DNA of 64,000 nucleotides from LMUY01 sp964235495 (GCA_964235495.1 CAXSAX010000014.1:18489-82488); one strand, 5' to 3'; shown: positions 1-8,906, counted from the stretch's first letter. The notes: a model not told the origin generated them from the sequence alone. Translations and numbers: made by a program.

Positions 1-18
1 GACGCGGCGGCCCAGTAG
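1..18 (+). CDS. 3' end of an upstream gene, probably the RND adaptor subunit
   Basis: Frame 1 reads Asp-Ala-Ala-Ala-Gln and then a TAG stop, 13 bases before the RND pump start. RND permeases usually follow a periplasmic adaptor (membrane fusion protein) gene in one operon, so this is most likely its C-terminus. Only five codons are visible, so identity is an inference from position. Confidence 0.3.
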   Translation, partial: DAAAQ

Positions 19-31
19 AAAAGGCCGGGCC

Positions 32-3000
32 ATGCGCATCTCGCACTTCTTCATCGACCACCCGATCTTCGCCTCGGTGCTGTCGCTGTTCATCACCATC
101 GTGGGCGGCGTGGCGTACTTCACGCTGCCGGTGTCGCAGTACCCGTCCATCGCGCCGCCGATCGTGCAGGTGACGGCGACCTACCCCGGCGCCTCGGCCG
201 AGGTGCTGAGCCAGACGGTGGCGACGCCGATCGAGCAGCAGATCAACGGCGTCGAGAACATGCTGTACCTCAGCAGCCAGGCGACCGGCGACGGCAAGCT
301 CACCATCTCCGTCACCTTCAAGCTCGGCACCAACCTCGACACCGCGCAGGTGCTGACGCAGAACCGCGTGGCCGTGGCGCTGCCCCGCCTGCCGGACGCG
401 GTGCAGCGGCTCGGCGTCACCGTCATCAAGAGCTCGCCGGACCTGATGATGGTGATCCATCTCTCGTCGCCCGACCATTCGCGCGACCAGATCTACCTGT
501 CGAACTACGCGACGTTGCACGTGAAGGATGCGCTGGCGCGGCAGGACGGCGTGGGCGACGTGCAGGTGTTCGGCGGGCGCGACTACTCCATGCGGGTCTG
601 GCTCGATCCGGACAAGGTCGCCGCCCACAACCTGACCGGCGGCGAAGTGGTGGCGGCGCTGCAGGCGCAGAACGTGCAGGTGTCGTCCGGCGTGCTCGGC
701 CAGCCGCCGGTGCCGCAGCCCGGCGCGTTCCAGCTCAACGTGCAGACCCAGGGACGCTTGATCGACCCGGCGCAGTTCGGCCAGGTCATCGTCAAGACCG
801 ATGGCGCCGGCCGCGTCACCCGCGTCAGCGACATCGGCCGGGTGGAGCTGGGCGCGCAGGATTACGGCTCCAACGGCTACCTCGACGTTCTCGATGCGGT
901 GCCGCTGATCGTCTTCCAGCAGCCCGGCTCCAACGCCCTGTCCACGGCGCAGCACATTCACGCGGCGATGGAGGAGCTGTCCAAGCAGTTCCCCGCAGGG
1001 CTGCGCTACGACATCGTCTACGACACCACGGTCTTCATCGCGCAGTCCGTGCACGAGGTGCTGGTGACCATCCTGGAGGCGGTGGCGCTGGTGGTGGTGG
1101 TGGTCATCCTGTTCCTGCAAACCTGGCGCGCCTCGGTGATCCCGATCGTGGCGATCCCGGTCTCGCTGATCGGCACCTTCGCGGTGCTGGCCGCGCTCGG
1201 CTTTTCGCTCAACAACCTGTCGCTGTTCGGGCTGGTGCTGGCGGTCGGCATCGTGGTCGATGACGCGATCGTCGTGGTGGAGAACGTCGAGCGCAACCTG
1301 CGGCTCGGCATGTCCCCCCGCGAGGCGGCGCACCGCACCATGGACGAGGTCGGCGGCGCGCTGGTCGCCATCGCACTCACGCTGTGCGCGGTGTTCATCC
1401 CCTCCGCGTTCATCTCCGGCATCTCCGGCCAGTTCTTCCGCCAGTTCGCCGTGACCATCGCCGCCTCCACGGTGATCTCCTGCTTCGTCTCGCTGACGCT
1501 CAGCCCCGCTTTGTGCGCCATCCTGTTCAAGCCGCACTTGGCCCATGCCGGGTCCGGCGGCGCGCGGACCCGGCGGGGGCTGCTGGCGCGCGCCGTCGTC
1601 GCGTTTTTTGACGGCTTCAACCGCGGCTTCGAGTGGCTGTCCGTGCGGTTCGGCCGGCTGACGGCGCGGCTGATCAGCCTGAGCGCGCTCATGCTGGTGG
1701 CGTACGCCGTGCTGATCGGCCTCACCGGCTGGCAGTTCAGCCGGGCGCCCACCGGGTTCATCCCGGAGCTGGACCAGGGCTACCTGATCACCGTCGTGCA
1801 GCTGCCGCCGGGCGCCTCGCTGGCGCGCACGGACGCCGTGGTGCGGCGGGCGGCGAAGATCATCCTGGACACGCCGGGCGTCGCGCACGCGGTCGGGTTC
1901 TCCGGGCTGGACGGCGCCACGCTGACCAACGCCTCCAACGCCGGGGCGATCTTCTCGCCGATGACGCCGTTCGCCGAGCGCGATGCAAAGGGGCTGAGCG
2001 CCGACGTGGTGCTGGCCTCCCTGCGGCAGCGCCTGTCCGTGATCGAGGACGCCTTCATCATCACCATCGCGCCGCCGCCGGTGGCGGGCATCGGCAACGC
2101 CGGCGGCTTCAAGATGATGCTGCAGGACCAGGCGGGCCTCGGCCCGGCGGCGCTGCAGGCGGCGGCGCAGGGCCTGGCGGCAGCGGCGAACGGCACGCCG
2201 GGCCTGGCGGGCGTGTTCAGCCCGTTCAGCGCCGGCACCCCCACCATCTACGCCGACATCGACCGGGTGAAGGCCGAGAAGCTGGGCGTGTCGCCGGACA
2301 AGGTGGCGGAGGCGATGCAGGTGTTCATCGGGTCGGCCTACATCAACGACTTCAACTATCTCGGCCGCACCTACCAGGTGGTGGCGCAGGCCGATGGCAG
2401 GTTCCGCACCACCACCGCCGACATCGCCCGGCTCAAGACCCGCAACGCGGCGGGCGCCATGGTGCCGATCGGCTCGGTGGCGAGCTTCCGCGACGTCACG
2501 GGGCCGTACCGCGTGCCGCGCTACGACCTGTTCCCGGCGGCCGAGGTGCAGGGCGGCACGCTGCCGGGCGTCTCCTCCGGCTACGGGCTGGCCGCGATGG
2601 AAAGGCTGGCGAAGGCGACGCTGCCGGCGGGGATGGGCTTCGAATGGACCGACCTCGCCTTCCAGCAGCGGCAGACCGGCAACACCACCCTGCTGATCTT
2701 CGCCGCCTCCGTGCTGTTCGTCTTCATGGTGCTGGCCGCCCAGTACGAGAGCTGGAGCCTGCCGCTTTCGGTGGTGCTGATCGTGCCGATGTGCCTGCTG
2801 GCGGCGGTGTCCGGCCTGCTGCTGCGCGGCATGAGCGTGGACATCCTGGCGCAGATCGGCTTCGTGGTGCTGGTGGGGCTGGCGTCGAAGAACGCGATCC
2901 TGATCGTGGAGTTCGCCAAGCAGGCGCAAGACGCCGGGGCCACCGCGCCCGACGCTGCGGTGCAGGCGGCGCGCACCCGGCTGCGGCCGATCCTGATGAC

Positions 3001-3214
3001 CTCGTTCGCCTTCGTGCTCGGCGTCGTGCCGCTGGTGACGGCGACCGGGGCCGGCGCGGAGCTACGCCGGTCGCTCGGCACGGCCGTGTTCTTCGGCATG
3101 CTGGGCGTCACCGGGTTCGGCCTGGTGTTCACCCCGGTGTTCTACTCGGTCGTCCAGCAGCTGTTCCGGGCCCGGCGCGCGGTCCCGCAGGCGGTGGCGC
3201 AGGCAGGGCAGTGA
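32..3214 (+). CDS. RND multidrug efflux permease, HAE1 (AcrB/MexB) family
   Basis: Inner-membrane, proton-driven drug exporter, the trimeric pump part of an adaptor/outer-membrane-channel complex. The 1060-aa length fits the family. The first membrane segment (about residues 10-30) is followed by a large periplasmic porter domain, a membrane block around 335-500, a second porter loop and a final membrane block around 870-1035. The proton-relay residues are visible: the adjacent Asp410-Asp411 in membrane helix 4 and Lys953 in SKNAILIVEFAKQ. The start has an AAGG-type ribosome site and the usual opening MRISHFFIDHPIFA. No outer-membrane factor lies downstream, so that partner is elsewhere. Substrate range cannot be read from the sequence. 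Confidence 0.95.
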   Translation: MRISHFFIDHPIFASVLSLFITIVGGVAYFTLPVSQYPSIAPPIVQVTATYPGASAEVLSQTVATPIEQQINGVENMLYLSSQATGDGKLTISVTFKLGTNLDTAQVLTQNRVAVALPRLPDAVQRLGVTVIKSSPDLMMVIHLSSPDHSRDQIYLSNYATLHVKDALARQDGVGDVQVFGGRDYSMRVWLDPDKVAAHNLTGGEVVAALQAQNVQVSSGVLGQPPVPQPGAFQLNVQTQGRLIDPAQFGQVIVKTDGAGRVTRVSDIGRVELGAQDYGSNGYLDVLDAVPLIVFQQPGSNALSTAQHIHAAMEELSKQFPAGLRYDIVYDTTVFIAQSVHEVLVTILEAVALVVVVVILFLQTWRASVIPIVAIPVSLIGTFAVLAALGFSLNNLSLFGLVLAVGIVVDDAIVVVENVERNLRLGMSPREAAHRTMDEVGGALVAIALTLCAVFIPSAFISGISGQFFRQFAVTIAASTVISCFVSLTLSPALCAILFKPHLAHAGSGGARTRRGLLARAVVAFFDGFNRGFEWLSVRFGRLTARLISLSALMLVAYAVLIGLTGWQFSRAPTGFIPELDQGYLITVVQLPPGASLARTDAVVRRAAKIILDTPGVAHAVGFSGLDGATLTNASNAGAIFSPMTPFAERDAKGLSADVVLASLRQRLSVIEDAFIITIAPPPVAGIGNAGGFKMMLQDQAGLGPAALQAAAQGLAAAANGTPGLAGVFSPFSAGTPTIYADIDRVKAEKLGVSPDKVAEAMQVFIGSAYINDFNYLGRTYQVVAQADGRFRTTTADIARLKTRNAAGAMVPIGSVASFRDVTGPYRVPRYDLFPAAEVQGGTLPGVSSGYGLAAMERLAKATLPAGMGFEWTDLAFQQRQTGNTTLLIFAASVLFVFMVLAAQYESWSLPLSVVLIVPMCLLAAVSGLLLRGMSVDILAQIGFVVLVGLASKNAILIVEFAKQAQDAGATAPDAAVQAARTRLRPILMTSFAFVLGVVPLVTATGAGAELRRSLGTAVFFGMLGVTGFGLVFTPVFYSVVQQLFRARRAVPQAVAQAGQ

Positions 3215-3456
3215 CCCGCCGCAGGCGGCTTGAGCCCGTCCCATTTAGCTAAACACTTTGCTGCACGCGCATGCAGTAACGTTACAATACAGTTGTAGTT
3301 ATACCCTGGGCCATAAATCTGCGTAAATCATCTCCTCAGCAGATTGCCTTCCTCAAAGCATTTCGATAGCAGGACTTATCTTAGGCGGTGGGATCGTGAG
3401 AGGGCAACTCTGACGATGCTGCTGCGAAGGGCTATGAGCGATAGGACAAAATACTT
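3215..3456. other. Intergenic region with small palindromes upstream of the beta-helix gene
   Basis: This 242-base gap is visibly more AT-rich than its surroundings. It holds two perfect 10-base palindromes, TTTAGCTAAA at 3244-3253 and GTAACGTTAC at 3276-3285, and a short GC hairpin just after the RND stop (CCGCC at 3216-3220, GGCGG at 3224-3228). The gap probably carries the promoter of the beta-helix gene and perhaps an operator, but I could not place convincing -35/-10 boxes. Confidence 0.35.
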
Positions 3457-5088
3457 ATGACTACCCTGACCGTCGGGAACGGCGAAGAGTATTCCACCAT
3501 CGAAGCCGCCGTCGCGGCCTCCAGCAGCGGCGACACGGTCGCCGTCGATGCCGGCACGTACACCGATGACTTCGTCACCATCAGCCAGGACCTGACGCTG
3601 CAAGCGGTGGGCGGCACCGTCAGCATCGTGGCGACCCAGCCGCCGCCGGACGGCAAGGCCATCATCGACGAGGGCGGCTCCGGCGTCACCGTGGCGATCA
3701 ACGGGTTCGATCTTTCGGGCGCCGCCGTGCCCTCCGGCAACGGAGCCGGCATCCGCTACGAGGGCGGCACGCTGAGCCTGGCGAACGACACCGTCCACGA
3801 CAACCAGGACGGCCTGCTCGGCGCGGCTGACCCGGCGGGCAGCATCACGGTCGACAGCTCGACCTTCACCGGCAACGGCGCCGGCGACGGCTACACCCAC
3901 AACATCTACATCGGCGCCATCCAGAGCGCCACGATCGAGAACAGCACGATCACCGACGCCAACGCGGGCCACGACATCAAGAGCCGGGCCGCCAACACCA
4001 CCGTCACCAACAACACCATCACGGACGGCGCGTCGGGCACCGCCAGCTACGAGATCGACCTGCCGAACGGCGGCAACGGCGTGGTCACCGGCAACATGAT
4101 CGAGAAGGGCGCCAACGCGTCCAACCCGATCGGCATCACCACGGGCGAGGAGGGCGACATCTACGCCAGCTCCAGCCTGCTGGTGCAGAACAACACGATC
4201 CTCAACGACGACACGTCGGACTCCACCACCATCGTGGTGAACGACACCTCCGCCACAGCCGAGATCAACGGCAACCAGCTGTACGGCTGGACCACCCTCT
4301 CCACCGGCCCCGCCGACGACAGCGGCAACACGCTGCTCACCAGCGAGCCCAGCTCGGGCGGCAGCTCGGCTCCCACGCCGACGCCGGCTCCCAACCCGGA
4401 TGCCACGCCGGCCGGCTCGCCGGACACGCTGGTGCTGGGCGTGTCGGAGGATGCCTGGCAGGGCGACGCGGAGTTCACCGTGACGATCAACGGCCAGACG
4501 GTCGGCGGCACCTACACCGCCACCGCCTCCCACGCCGCCGGCGCGGTGCAGGACGTCTCGGTTGCCGGCAACTGGGGCACGGGGCAGAAGACGGTCGGCA
4601 TCTCGTTCATCAACGACGCCTACGGCGGCAGCAGCAGCACGGACCGCAACCTGTACGTCAACCAGGTCAGCTACGACGGCCAGGCCGCAGACGGCGCGCC
4701 GGCGACGCTGTACTCGAACGGCACCGCCAGCTTCACCACGCCGGGCGGGGCCACCCCGATCACGCTCGACCTGGGCGAGGATGCCTGGCAGGGCGACGCG
4801 CAATACTCCATCGCGGTGGACGGCACGACGCTGGCGCAGGACGCCACGGTGACGGCGCTGCAATCGCAAGGGCAGTCGCAGGCGGTCAACCTGCAGCAGG
4901 TGCTCACGGCCGGCACGCACGACGTGGCGGTGTCGTTCCTGAACGACGCCTACAACGGCACGCCCGGCACGGACCGCAACCTGTACGTGCAGGGCATCTC
5001 GGTGAGCGGCAGCCTGGCCGCGAACAGCGCCGCCACCCTTTACTCAACCGGCACGCAGCACTTCCAGATCGTGGTTCCGTCTCGGTAG
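3457..5088 (+). CDS. Right-handed beta-helix protein with two CBM60-like carbohydrate-binding modules
   Basis: 543 aa. Residues 1 to about 290 are Asn/Thr-rich with recurring V.NNTI and IENSTITD type turns typical of parallel beta-helix (pectate-lyase-like) folds. A Pro/Ser/Thr linker follows at about 293-322. Two repeats of about 105 aa come next, starting near residues 323 and 434; both carry EDAWQGDA, F.NDAY and TDRNLYV, the signature of calcium-dependent xylan-binding (CBM60-like) modules. No N-terminal signal peptide is visible, so export would need a signal-independent route such as type I secretion, or the protein is intracellular. No catalytic residues could be assigned. Likely role: binding or modifying plant or self polysaccharide. 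It sits alone between unrelated genes. Confidence 0.8.
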   Translation: MTTLTVGNGEEYSTIEAAVAASSSGDTVAVDAGTYTDDFVTISQDLTLQAVGGTVSIVATQPPPDGKAIIDEGGSGVTVAINGFDLSGAAVPSGNGAGIRYEGGTLSLANDTVHDNQDGLLGAADPAGSITVDSSTFTGNGAGDGYTHNIYIGAIQSATIENSTITDANAGHDIKSRAANTTVTNNTITDGASGTASYEIDLPNGGNGVVTGNMIEKGANASNPIGITTGEEGDIYASSSLLVQNNTILNDDTSDSTTIVVNDTSATAEINGNQLYGWTTLSTGPADDSGNTLLTSEPSSGGSSAPTPTPAPNPDATPAGSPDTLVLGVSEDAWQGDAEFTVTINGQTVGGTYTATASHAAGAVQDVSVAGNWGTGQKTVGISFINDAYGGSSSTDRNLYVNQVSYDGQAADGAPATLYSNGTASFTTPGGATPITLDLGEDAWQGDAQYSIAVDGTTLAQDATVTALQSQGQSQAVNLQQVLTAGTHDVAVSFLNDAYNGTPGTDRNLYVQGISVSGSLAANSAATLYSTGTQHFQIVVPSR

Positions 5089-5185
5089 CGGCTTGCCTCA
5101 GGGTGGCCTGCCGCTGCACCAGGGCGTCGGATCGTGGTAGTTCGGTCCCGCCAGCGCGGCCTGGCGCCGGGCCACTAGGACCACC

Positions 5186-6259
5186 ATGAGCCACAACACC
5201 TTCGGCACGCTGTTCCGCGTGACAAGCTGGGGCGAAAGCCACGGGCCGGCGATCGGCTGCGTGGTGGATGGCTGCCCGCCGCGCATCAAGCTGAGCGAGG
5301 CGGACATCCAGCCCTGGCTCGACCAGCGGCGGCCCGGCCAGTCCCGCTTCACCACCCAGCGCCAGGAGCCGGACGCCGTGCGCATCCTGTCCGGGGTGTT
5401 CGAGGGCGTCACGACGGGGACGCCGATCGCGTTGCAGATCGAGAACGTGGACCAGCGTTCGCGCGACTACGGCGCCATCGCCGCCCAGTTCCGCCCGGGC
5501 CACGCCGACATGGCCTACGCCATGAAGTACGGCGTGCGGGACCATCGCGGCGGCGGCCGCAGCTCGGCGCGCGAGACCGCGACGCGGGTGGCCGCCGGGG
5601 CGATCGCGCGCAAGGTGATCGCGGGCGTCACCGTCCGGGGGGCGCTGGTGCAGCTGGGGCCGCACCCGGTCGATCGGGCGCGCTGGGATTGGCAGGAGGT
5701 GGGCCGCAACCCGTTCTTCTGCCCGGACCGCGAGGCGGCCGCCGCGTGGGCCGGGGTGCTGGACGGGGTGCGCAAGGCCGGGTCCTCGCTGGGCGCGGTG
5801 ATCGAGCTGGTGGCCAGCGGCGTGCCGCCCGGGCTGGGCGCGCCGCTGTACGGCAAGCTCGACGCCGACATCGCCGGGGCGCTGATGAGCATCAACGCGG
5901 TGAAGGGGGTCGAGATCGGCGACGGGTTCGCGGCGGCCGGGCTGCGCGGCGAGGACAACGCCGACGAGATGCGGATGGAGGGCGGCCGGGTCCGTTTCGG
6001 CTCCAACCACGCGGGCGGGGTGCTGGGCGGCATCGCCACGGGGCAGGACGTGGTGGCCCGCTTCGCGGTGAAGCCGACCAGCTCGATCCTGCAACCGGTC
6101 CGCAGCGTGAACAGCGCCGGCGAGGACGTGGACGTCGTCACCCGCGGGCGGCACGACCCCTGCGTCGGCATCCGCGCCGTCCCGGTGGGGGAGGCGATGC
6201 TGGCCTGCGTGCTGGCCGACCACCTGCTGCGCCACCGGGCGCAGGTGGGAGAGGCCTAG
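5186..6259 (+). CDS. aroC: Chorismate synthase
   Basis: Last step of the shikimate pathway: FMN-dependent conversion of 5-enolpyruvylshikimate-3-phosphate to chorismate in the cytoplasm. The 357-aa length is normal. Family signatures are present: WGESHGPAIGCVVDGCPP near the N-terminus, GRSSARETATRVAAGAIA (about residues 128-145) and a C-terminal RHDPCVGIRAVPVGEAM. The start MSHNTFGTLF is standard, with an AGGACCACC ribosome site. The TAG stop is contributed by the left end of the inverted-repeat element at 6256-6361. No aro neighbours are present. Confidence 0.97.
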   Translation: MSHNTFGTLFRVTSWGESHGPAIGCVVDGCPPRIKLSEADIQPWLDQRRPGQSRFTTQRQEPDAVRILSGVFEGVTTGTPIALQIENVDQRSRDYGAIAAQFRPGHADMAYAMKYGVRDHRGGGRSSARETATRVAAGAIARKVIAGVTVRGALVQLGPHPVDRARWDWQEVGRNPFFCPDREAAAAWAGVLDGVRKAGSSLGAVIELVASGVPPGLGAPLYGKLDADIAGALMSINAVKGVEIGDGFAAAGLRGEDNADEMRMEGGRVRFGSNHAGGVLGGIATGQDVVARFAVKPTSSILQPVRSVNSAGEDVDVVTRGRHDPCVGIRAVPVGEAMLACVLADHLLRHRAQVGEA

Positions 6260-6361
6260 AGCATCATCCGACCAAACGGGGTCACCCGTCGGATAAAGAT
6301 GCTCGCAAAACATACGCCTAGAGTATTTTGCGTGCGCCTATCAGCACGGGAAATGCTCTAG
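6256..6361. repeat. 106-bp inverted-repeat element between convergent aroC and parC
   Basis: The ends are a perfect 9-base inverted repeat, CTAGAGCAT (6256-6264) and ATGCTCTAG (6353-6361). Inside are two hairpins. The first pairs GAGCATCATCCGAC (6259-6272) with GTCGGATAAAGATGCTC (6288-6304). The second pairs TAGAGTATTT (6319-6328) with AAATGCTCTA (6351-6360), with an inner GTGC/GCAC stem. The aroC stop (TAG, 6257-6259) and the parC stop (TAG on minus, 6358-6360) both lie inside the terminal repeats. Similar CTAGAGCAT..CCGAC..GTCGGAT intergenic elements recur in alphaproteobacteria as I recall them. It probably also acts as a two-way terminator. Confidence 0.8.
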
Positions 6362-8577
6362 CCGCCGAACAACCCGCTGCGCGGAAACCCGTTCGGCGGC
6401 AGCCGGCCGGCCTGCGCCCGCTCCCCCAGCCAGTCGCGCAGCGCGGTTTCCGTGCGGGTCTTCTCGCCCAGGCGCCAGGTCAGCCCGTCCGCCAGGCGGA
6501 ACACCTTGGCGTCCTTCAGGCCGCCCTCCTTGAACCGCTGCAGGATCACGCCCGACCCCCGCGCCAGCACCGGCGCCTGGTCGAGCGGGAACACCAGCAG
6601 CTTGCGGTTGTCGCCCACCGTGGCCACGTGGTCGCCCTCGGCGGGGATGCACAGCAGCGCCTCCTCTCCCGGTCGGGTGTTCAGCACCTGCTTGCCGCCC
6701 TTGCGTTCCGCCAGCAGGTCTGCCGCCGCGGCCACGAAGCCCCGCCCGCCCACCGTGGCCACCAGGTAGCGCGCGCCCTCCCGCCAGACGAACAGGGTGA
6801 TGACCTCGTCCGCGTTGGTCATCTCCGCCAGCAGCCGGATTGGCTGGCCGTCGCCGCGGCCGCGGGGCAGGTCGGCGACGCGCAGCGTGTAGGCGCGGCC
6901 GTTGCTGCCGAACAGGCAGAGCCGGTCGGTCGATTGGCACGGCAGCAGCAGGCGCAGCGCGTCGCCTTCCTTGAACTTCAGCTCGCCGCCGTCCGCCAGG
7001 TGGCCGCGCACCGCGCGAAGCCAGCCCTTCTGCGACAGGATGACGGTCAGCGGCTCCCGCTCGACGGCCAGCTCCGCCGACACGTCCACCGCGTCCGGCA
7101 CGCCGGCCAGCAGGGTGCGGCGATCCCCCAGCGGGCCGCTGCCGAACTTGTCGCGGATGGCGGCCACTTCCTCGCCCACGCGCTTCCAGCGCAGCTTCTC
7201 GCTGCCCAGCAGCGCGGTGAGGCCGCGGCGCTCCTTTTCCAGGGCGGCGTGCTCGCGCTTCAGCTCCATCTCCTCCAGGCGGCGCAGCGAGCGCAGCCGC
7301 ATGTTGAGGATCGCCTCGGCTTGCAGGTCGTTGATGCCGAAGCGGCGGATCAGGCCCGCCTTGGCATCGTCCTCCTCGCGGATGATGCGGATCACCTCGT
7401 CCAGGTCCAGGAACACGGCGAGGAAGCCGTCCAGCAGCTCCAGCCGCCGCTCCACCGCGCCCAGCCGATGGCGGGAGCGGCGGACGAGCACCTCGCCGCG
7501 GTGGTCCAGCCAGGCGCGCAGCACGGCGCGCAGGCCCATGACGACGGGGGTGCGGTCGGCGGTCAGCACGTTCATGTTGAGCGGGAAGCGGGTTTCCAGT
7601 TGCGTCGCGCGGAACAGCGTCTCCATGAGCGCCGCCGGGTCGATGCTGCGCAGCTTGGGCTCCAGCACCAGGCGGACCAATTCGGTGCTTTCGTCCCGCA
7701 CGTCGCCCAGCAGCGGCAGCTTCTTGGCTTCCAGCAGCTCGGCCAGCGACTCGATCAGCCGCGCCTTCTGCACCTGGTAGGGGATGGCGGTCACCACGAC
7801 CTGCCACGCGCCCGCCTTGCCGCGCTCCACCTCCCAGGCGGCGCGCAGGCGGAAGCCGCCGCGGCCGGTCTCGTAGGCGGTGGCCATGGCCGCCGGGTCC
7901 TCGACCAGCACGCCGCCGGTGGGGAAGTCCGGGCCGGGCAGGTGGGCCATCAGCGCGGCGGTGGTGGCGTCCGGGTCGGCGATCAGCGCCAGGGCGGCGG
8001 CGCACACCTCGCCGGCGTTGTGCGGCGGGATGGAGGTGGCCATGCCGACCGCGATGCCGACGGCGCCGTTGGCCAGCAGGTTGGGGAAGCCGCCGGGCAG
8101 CACGACGGGCTCGTGCTCCTCGCCGTCGTAGTTGGGGCGGAAGTCCACCGCGTCGTCGTCGATGCCGTCCAGCATGGCGCGGGCCACGAGGGTCATGCGC
8201 GCTTCGGTGTAGCGCATGGCCGCCGGATTATCGCCGTCGATGTTGCCGAAGTTGCCCTGGCCCTCGACCAGGGGGTAACGCGCGGCGAAGTCCTGCGCCA
8301 GGCGGACCAGCGCCTCGTACACGGAGGCGTCGCCGTGCGGGTGATACTTGCCGATCACGTCGCCGATCACGCGGGCGCATTTCTTGAACCCGGCGCTCGG
8401 GTCCAGCCTGAGCTGGTGCATGGCGTACACCAGGCGGCGGTGCACCGGCTTGAGGCCGTCGCGCACGTCCGGCAGGGAGCGGGACATGATGGTGCTGAGG
8501 GCGTATGCGAGATAACGCTCGCTGAGGGCGTCGGCGAGGGGGGCGTCTAAGATGGTGCCGGTAAGGTCGTCGGGCAT
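6358..8577 (-). CDS. parC: DNA topoisomerase IV subunit A
   Basis: ATP-dependent decatenation of daughter chromosomes, acting as a heterotetramer with ParE. 739 aa. The N-terminal breakage-reunion domain contains DVRDGLKPVHRRLVYAMH, the catalytic Tyr123 in MRYTEARM, and GQGNFGNIDGD. The shorter C-terminus and degenerate pinwheel blades, without a clear GyrA box, favour ParC over GyrA. In the quinolone region the sequence is YHPHGDASVYEAL: Ala84 stands where E. coli ParC has Ser80, and Glu88 is kept. The ATG start gives the usual MPDDL.. opening. The stop codon overlaps the inverted-repeat element shared with aroC. Confidence 0.95.
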   Translation of the reverse strand: MPDDLTGTILDAPLADALSERYLAYALSTIMSRSLPDVRDGLKPVHRRLVYAMHQLRLDPSAGFKKCARVIGDVIGKYHPHGDASVYEALVRLAQDFAARYPLVEGQGNFGNIDGDNPAAMRYTEARMTLVARAMLDGIDDDAVDFRPNYDGEEHEPVVLPGGFPNLLANGAVGIAVGMATSIPPHNAGEVCAAALALIADPDATTAALMAHLPGPDFPTGGVLVEDPAAMATAYETGRGGFRLRAAWEVERGKAGAWQVVVTAIPYQVQKARLIESLAELLEAKKLPLLGDVRDESTELVRLVLEPKLRSIDPAALMETLFRATQLETRFPLNMNVLTADRTPVVMGLRAVLRAWLDHRGEVLVRRSRHRLGAVERRLELLDGFLAVFLDLDEVIRIIREEDDAKAGLIRRFGINDLQAEAILNMRLRSLRRLEEMELKREHAALEKERRGLTALLGSEKLRWKRVGEEVAAIRDKFGSGPLGDRRTLLAGVPDAVDVSAELAVEREPLTVILSQKGWLRAVRGHLADGGELKFKEGDALRLLLPCQSTDRLCLFGSNGRAYTLRVADLPRGRGDGQPIRLLAEMTNADEVITLFVWREGARYLVATVGGRGFVAAAADLLAERKGGKQVLNTRPGEEALLCIPAEGDHVATVGDNRKLLVFPLDQAPVLARGSGVILQRFKEGGLKDAKVFRLADGLTWRLGEKTRTETALRDWLGERAQAGRLPPNGFPRSGLFGG

Positions 8578-8625
8578 GGAAGGTTTCGCCTGGAACAGGT
8601 CAGGAGATAACGGCGCAACCGCCGG

Positions 8626-8859
8626 CTAATCTTGGAGGCGAAAACTTCCGATCGTGTCGTCTAGCAGTGCCCGACCAACCGCCTTAGCCCAATCATTTTT
8701 AATCGCAGCGTCGGCTGAACTTCCATCATTGAGTAGCGACATGGACCCTAACAGGCCGCCTAAATCGTTTGATTTGGTCCGATTGTAAATGTCCTCCAAG
8801 AACGAGAACATGGCCGCGTAAGCCTGCGTTTTGGTCAGCAAAGTTTCGGGCATATGCAT
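8626..8859 (-). CDS. Small protein of unknown function, low GC
   Basis: 77 aa, acidic, no membrane segment. It contains KTQAYAAMFSFLEDIYNR and DLGGLLGSMSLLNDG, which look like a compact soluble fold; I recall similar uncharacterised small proteins but can give no function. Base composition is close to half GC, far below the flanking parC and fusA genes, and codon use differs, suggesting acquisition. The start is either ATG at 8859 or the ATG two codons later; neither has a strong ribosome site. It lies downstream of the fusA terminator, so it probably has its own promoter in the short gap. Confidence 0.6.
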   Translation of the reverse strand: MHMPETLLTKTQAYAAMFSFLEDIYNRTKSNDLGGLLGSMSLLNDGSSADAAIKNDWAKAVGRALLDDTIGSFRLQD

Positions 8860-8872
8860 AAAGTGAGTAGAA

Positions 8873-8899
8873 GCCCCGCGCTCATTACAAGCGCGGGGC
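8873..8899 (-). terminator. Intrinsic terminator after fusA
   Basis: Perfect 10-bp stem, GCCCCGCGCT (8873-8882) and AGCGCGGGGC (8890-8899), with a 7-base loop. It starts 7 bases past the fusA stop on the minus strand. The following tract is only mildly T-rich (TTCTACTCACTTT). Confidence 0.8.
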
Positions 8900-8906
8900 A
8901 GCTAGA

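Noticed and set aside
4904..6313. 469-codon minus-strand open frame across the beta-helix end and aroC
   Set aside because: Low-complexity shadow; aroC on the other strand has every family signature.
6328..8550. 740-codon open frame on the plus strand opposite parC
   Set aside because: A high-GC antisense shadow: low-complexity Ala/Arg/His/Gln translation without any domain, exactly mirroring parC codon positions.
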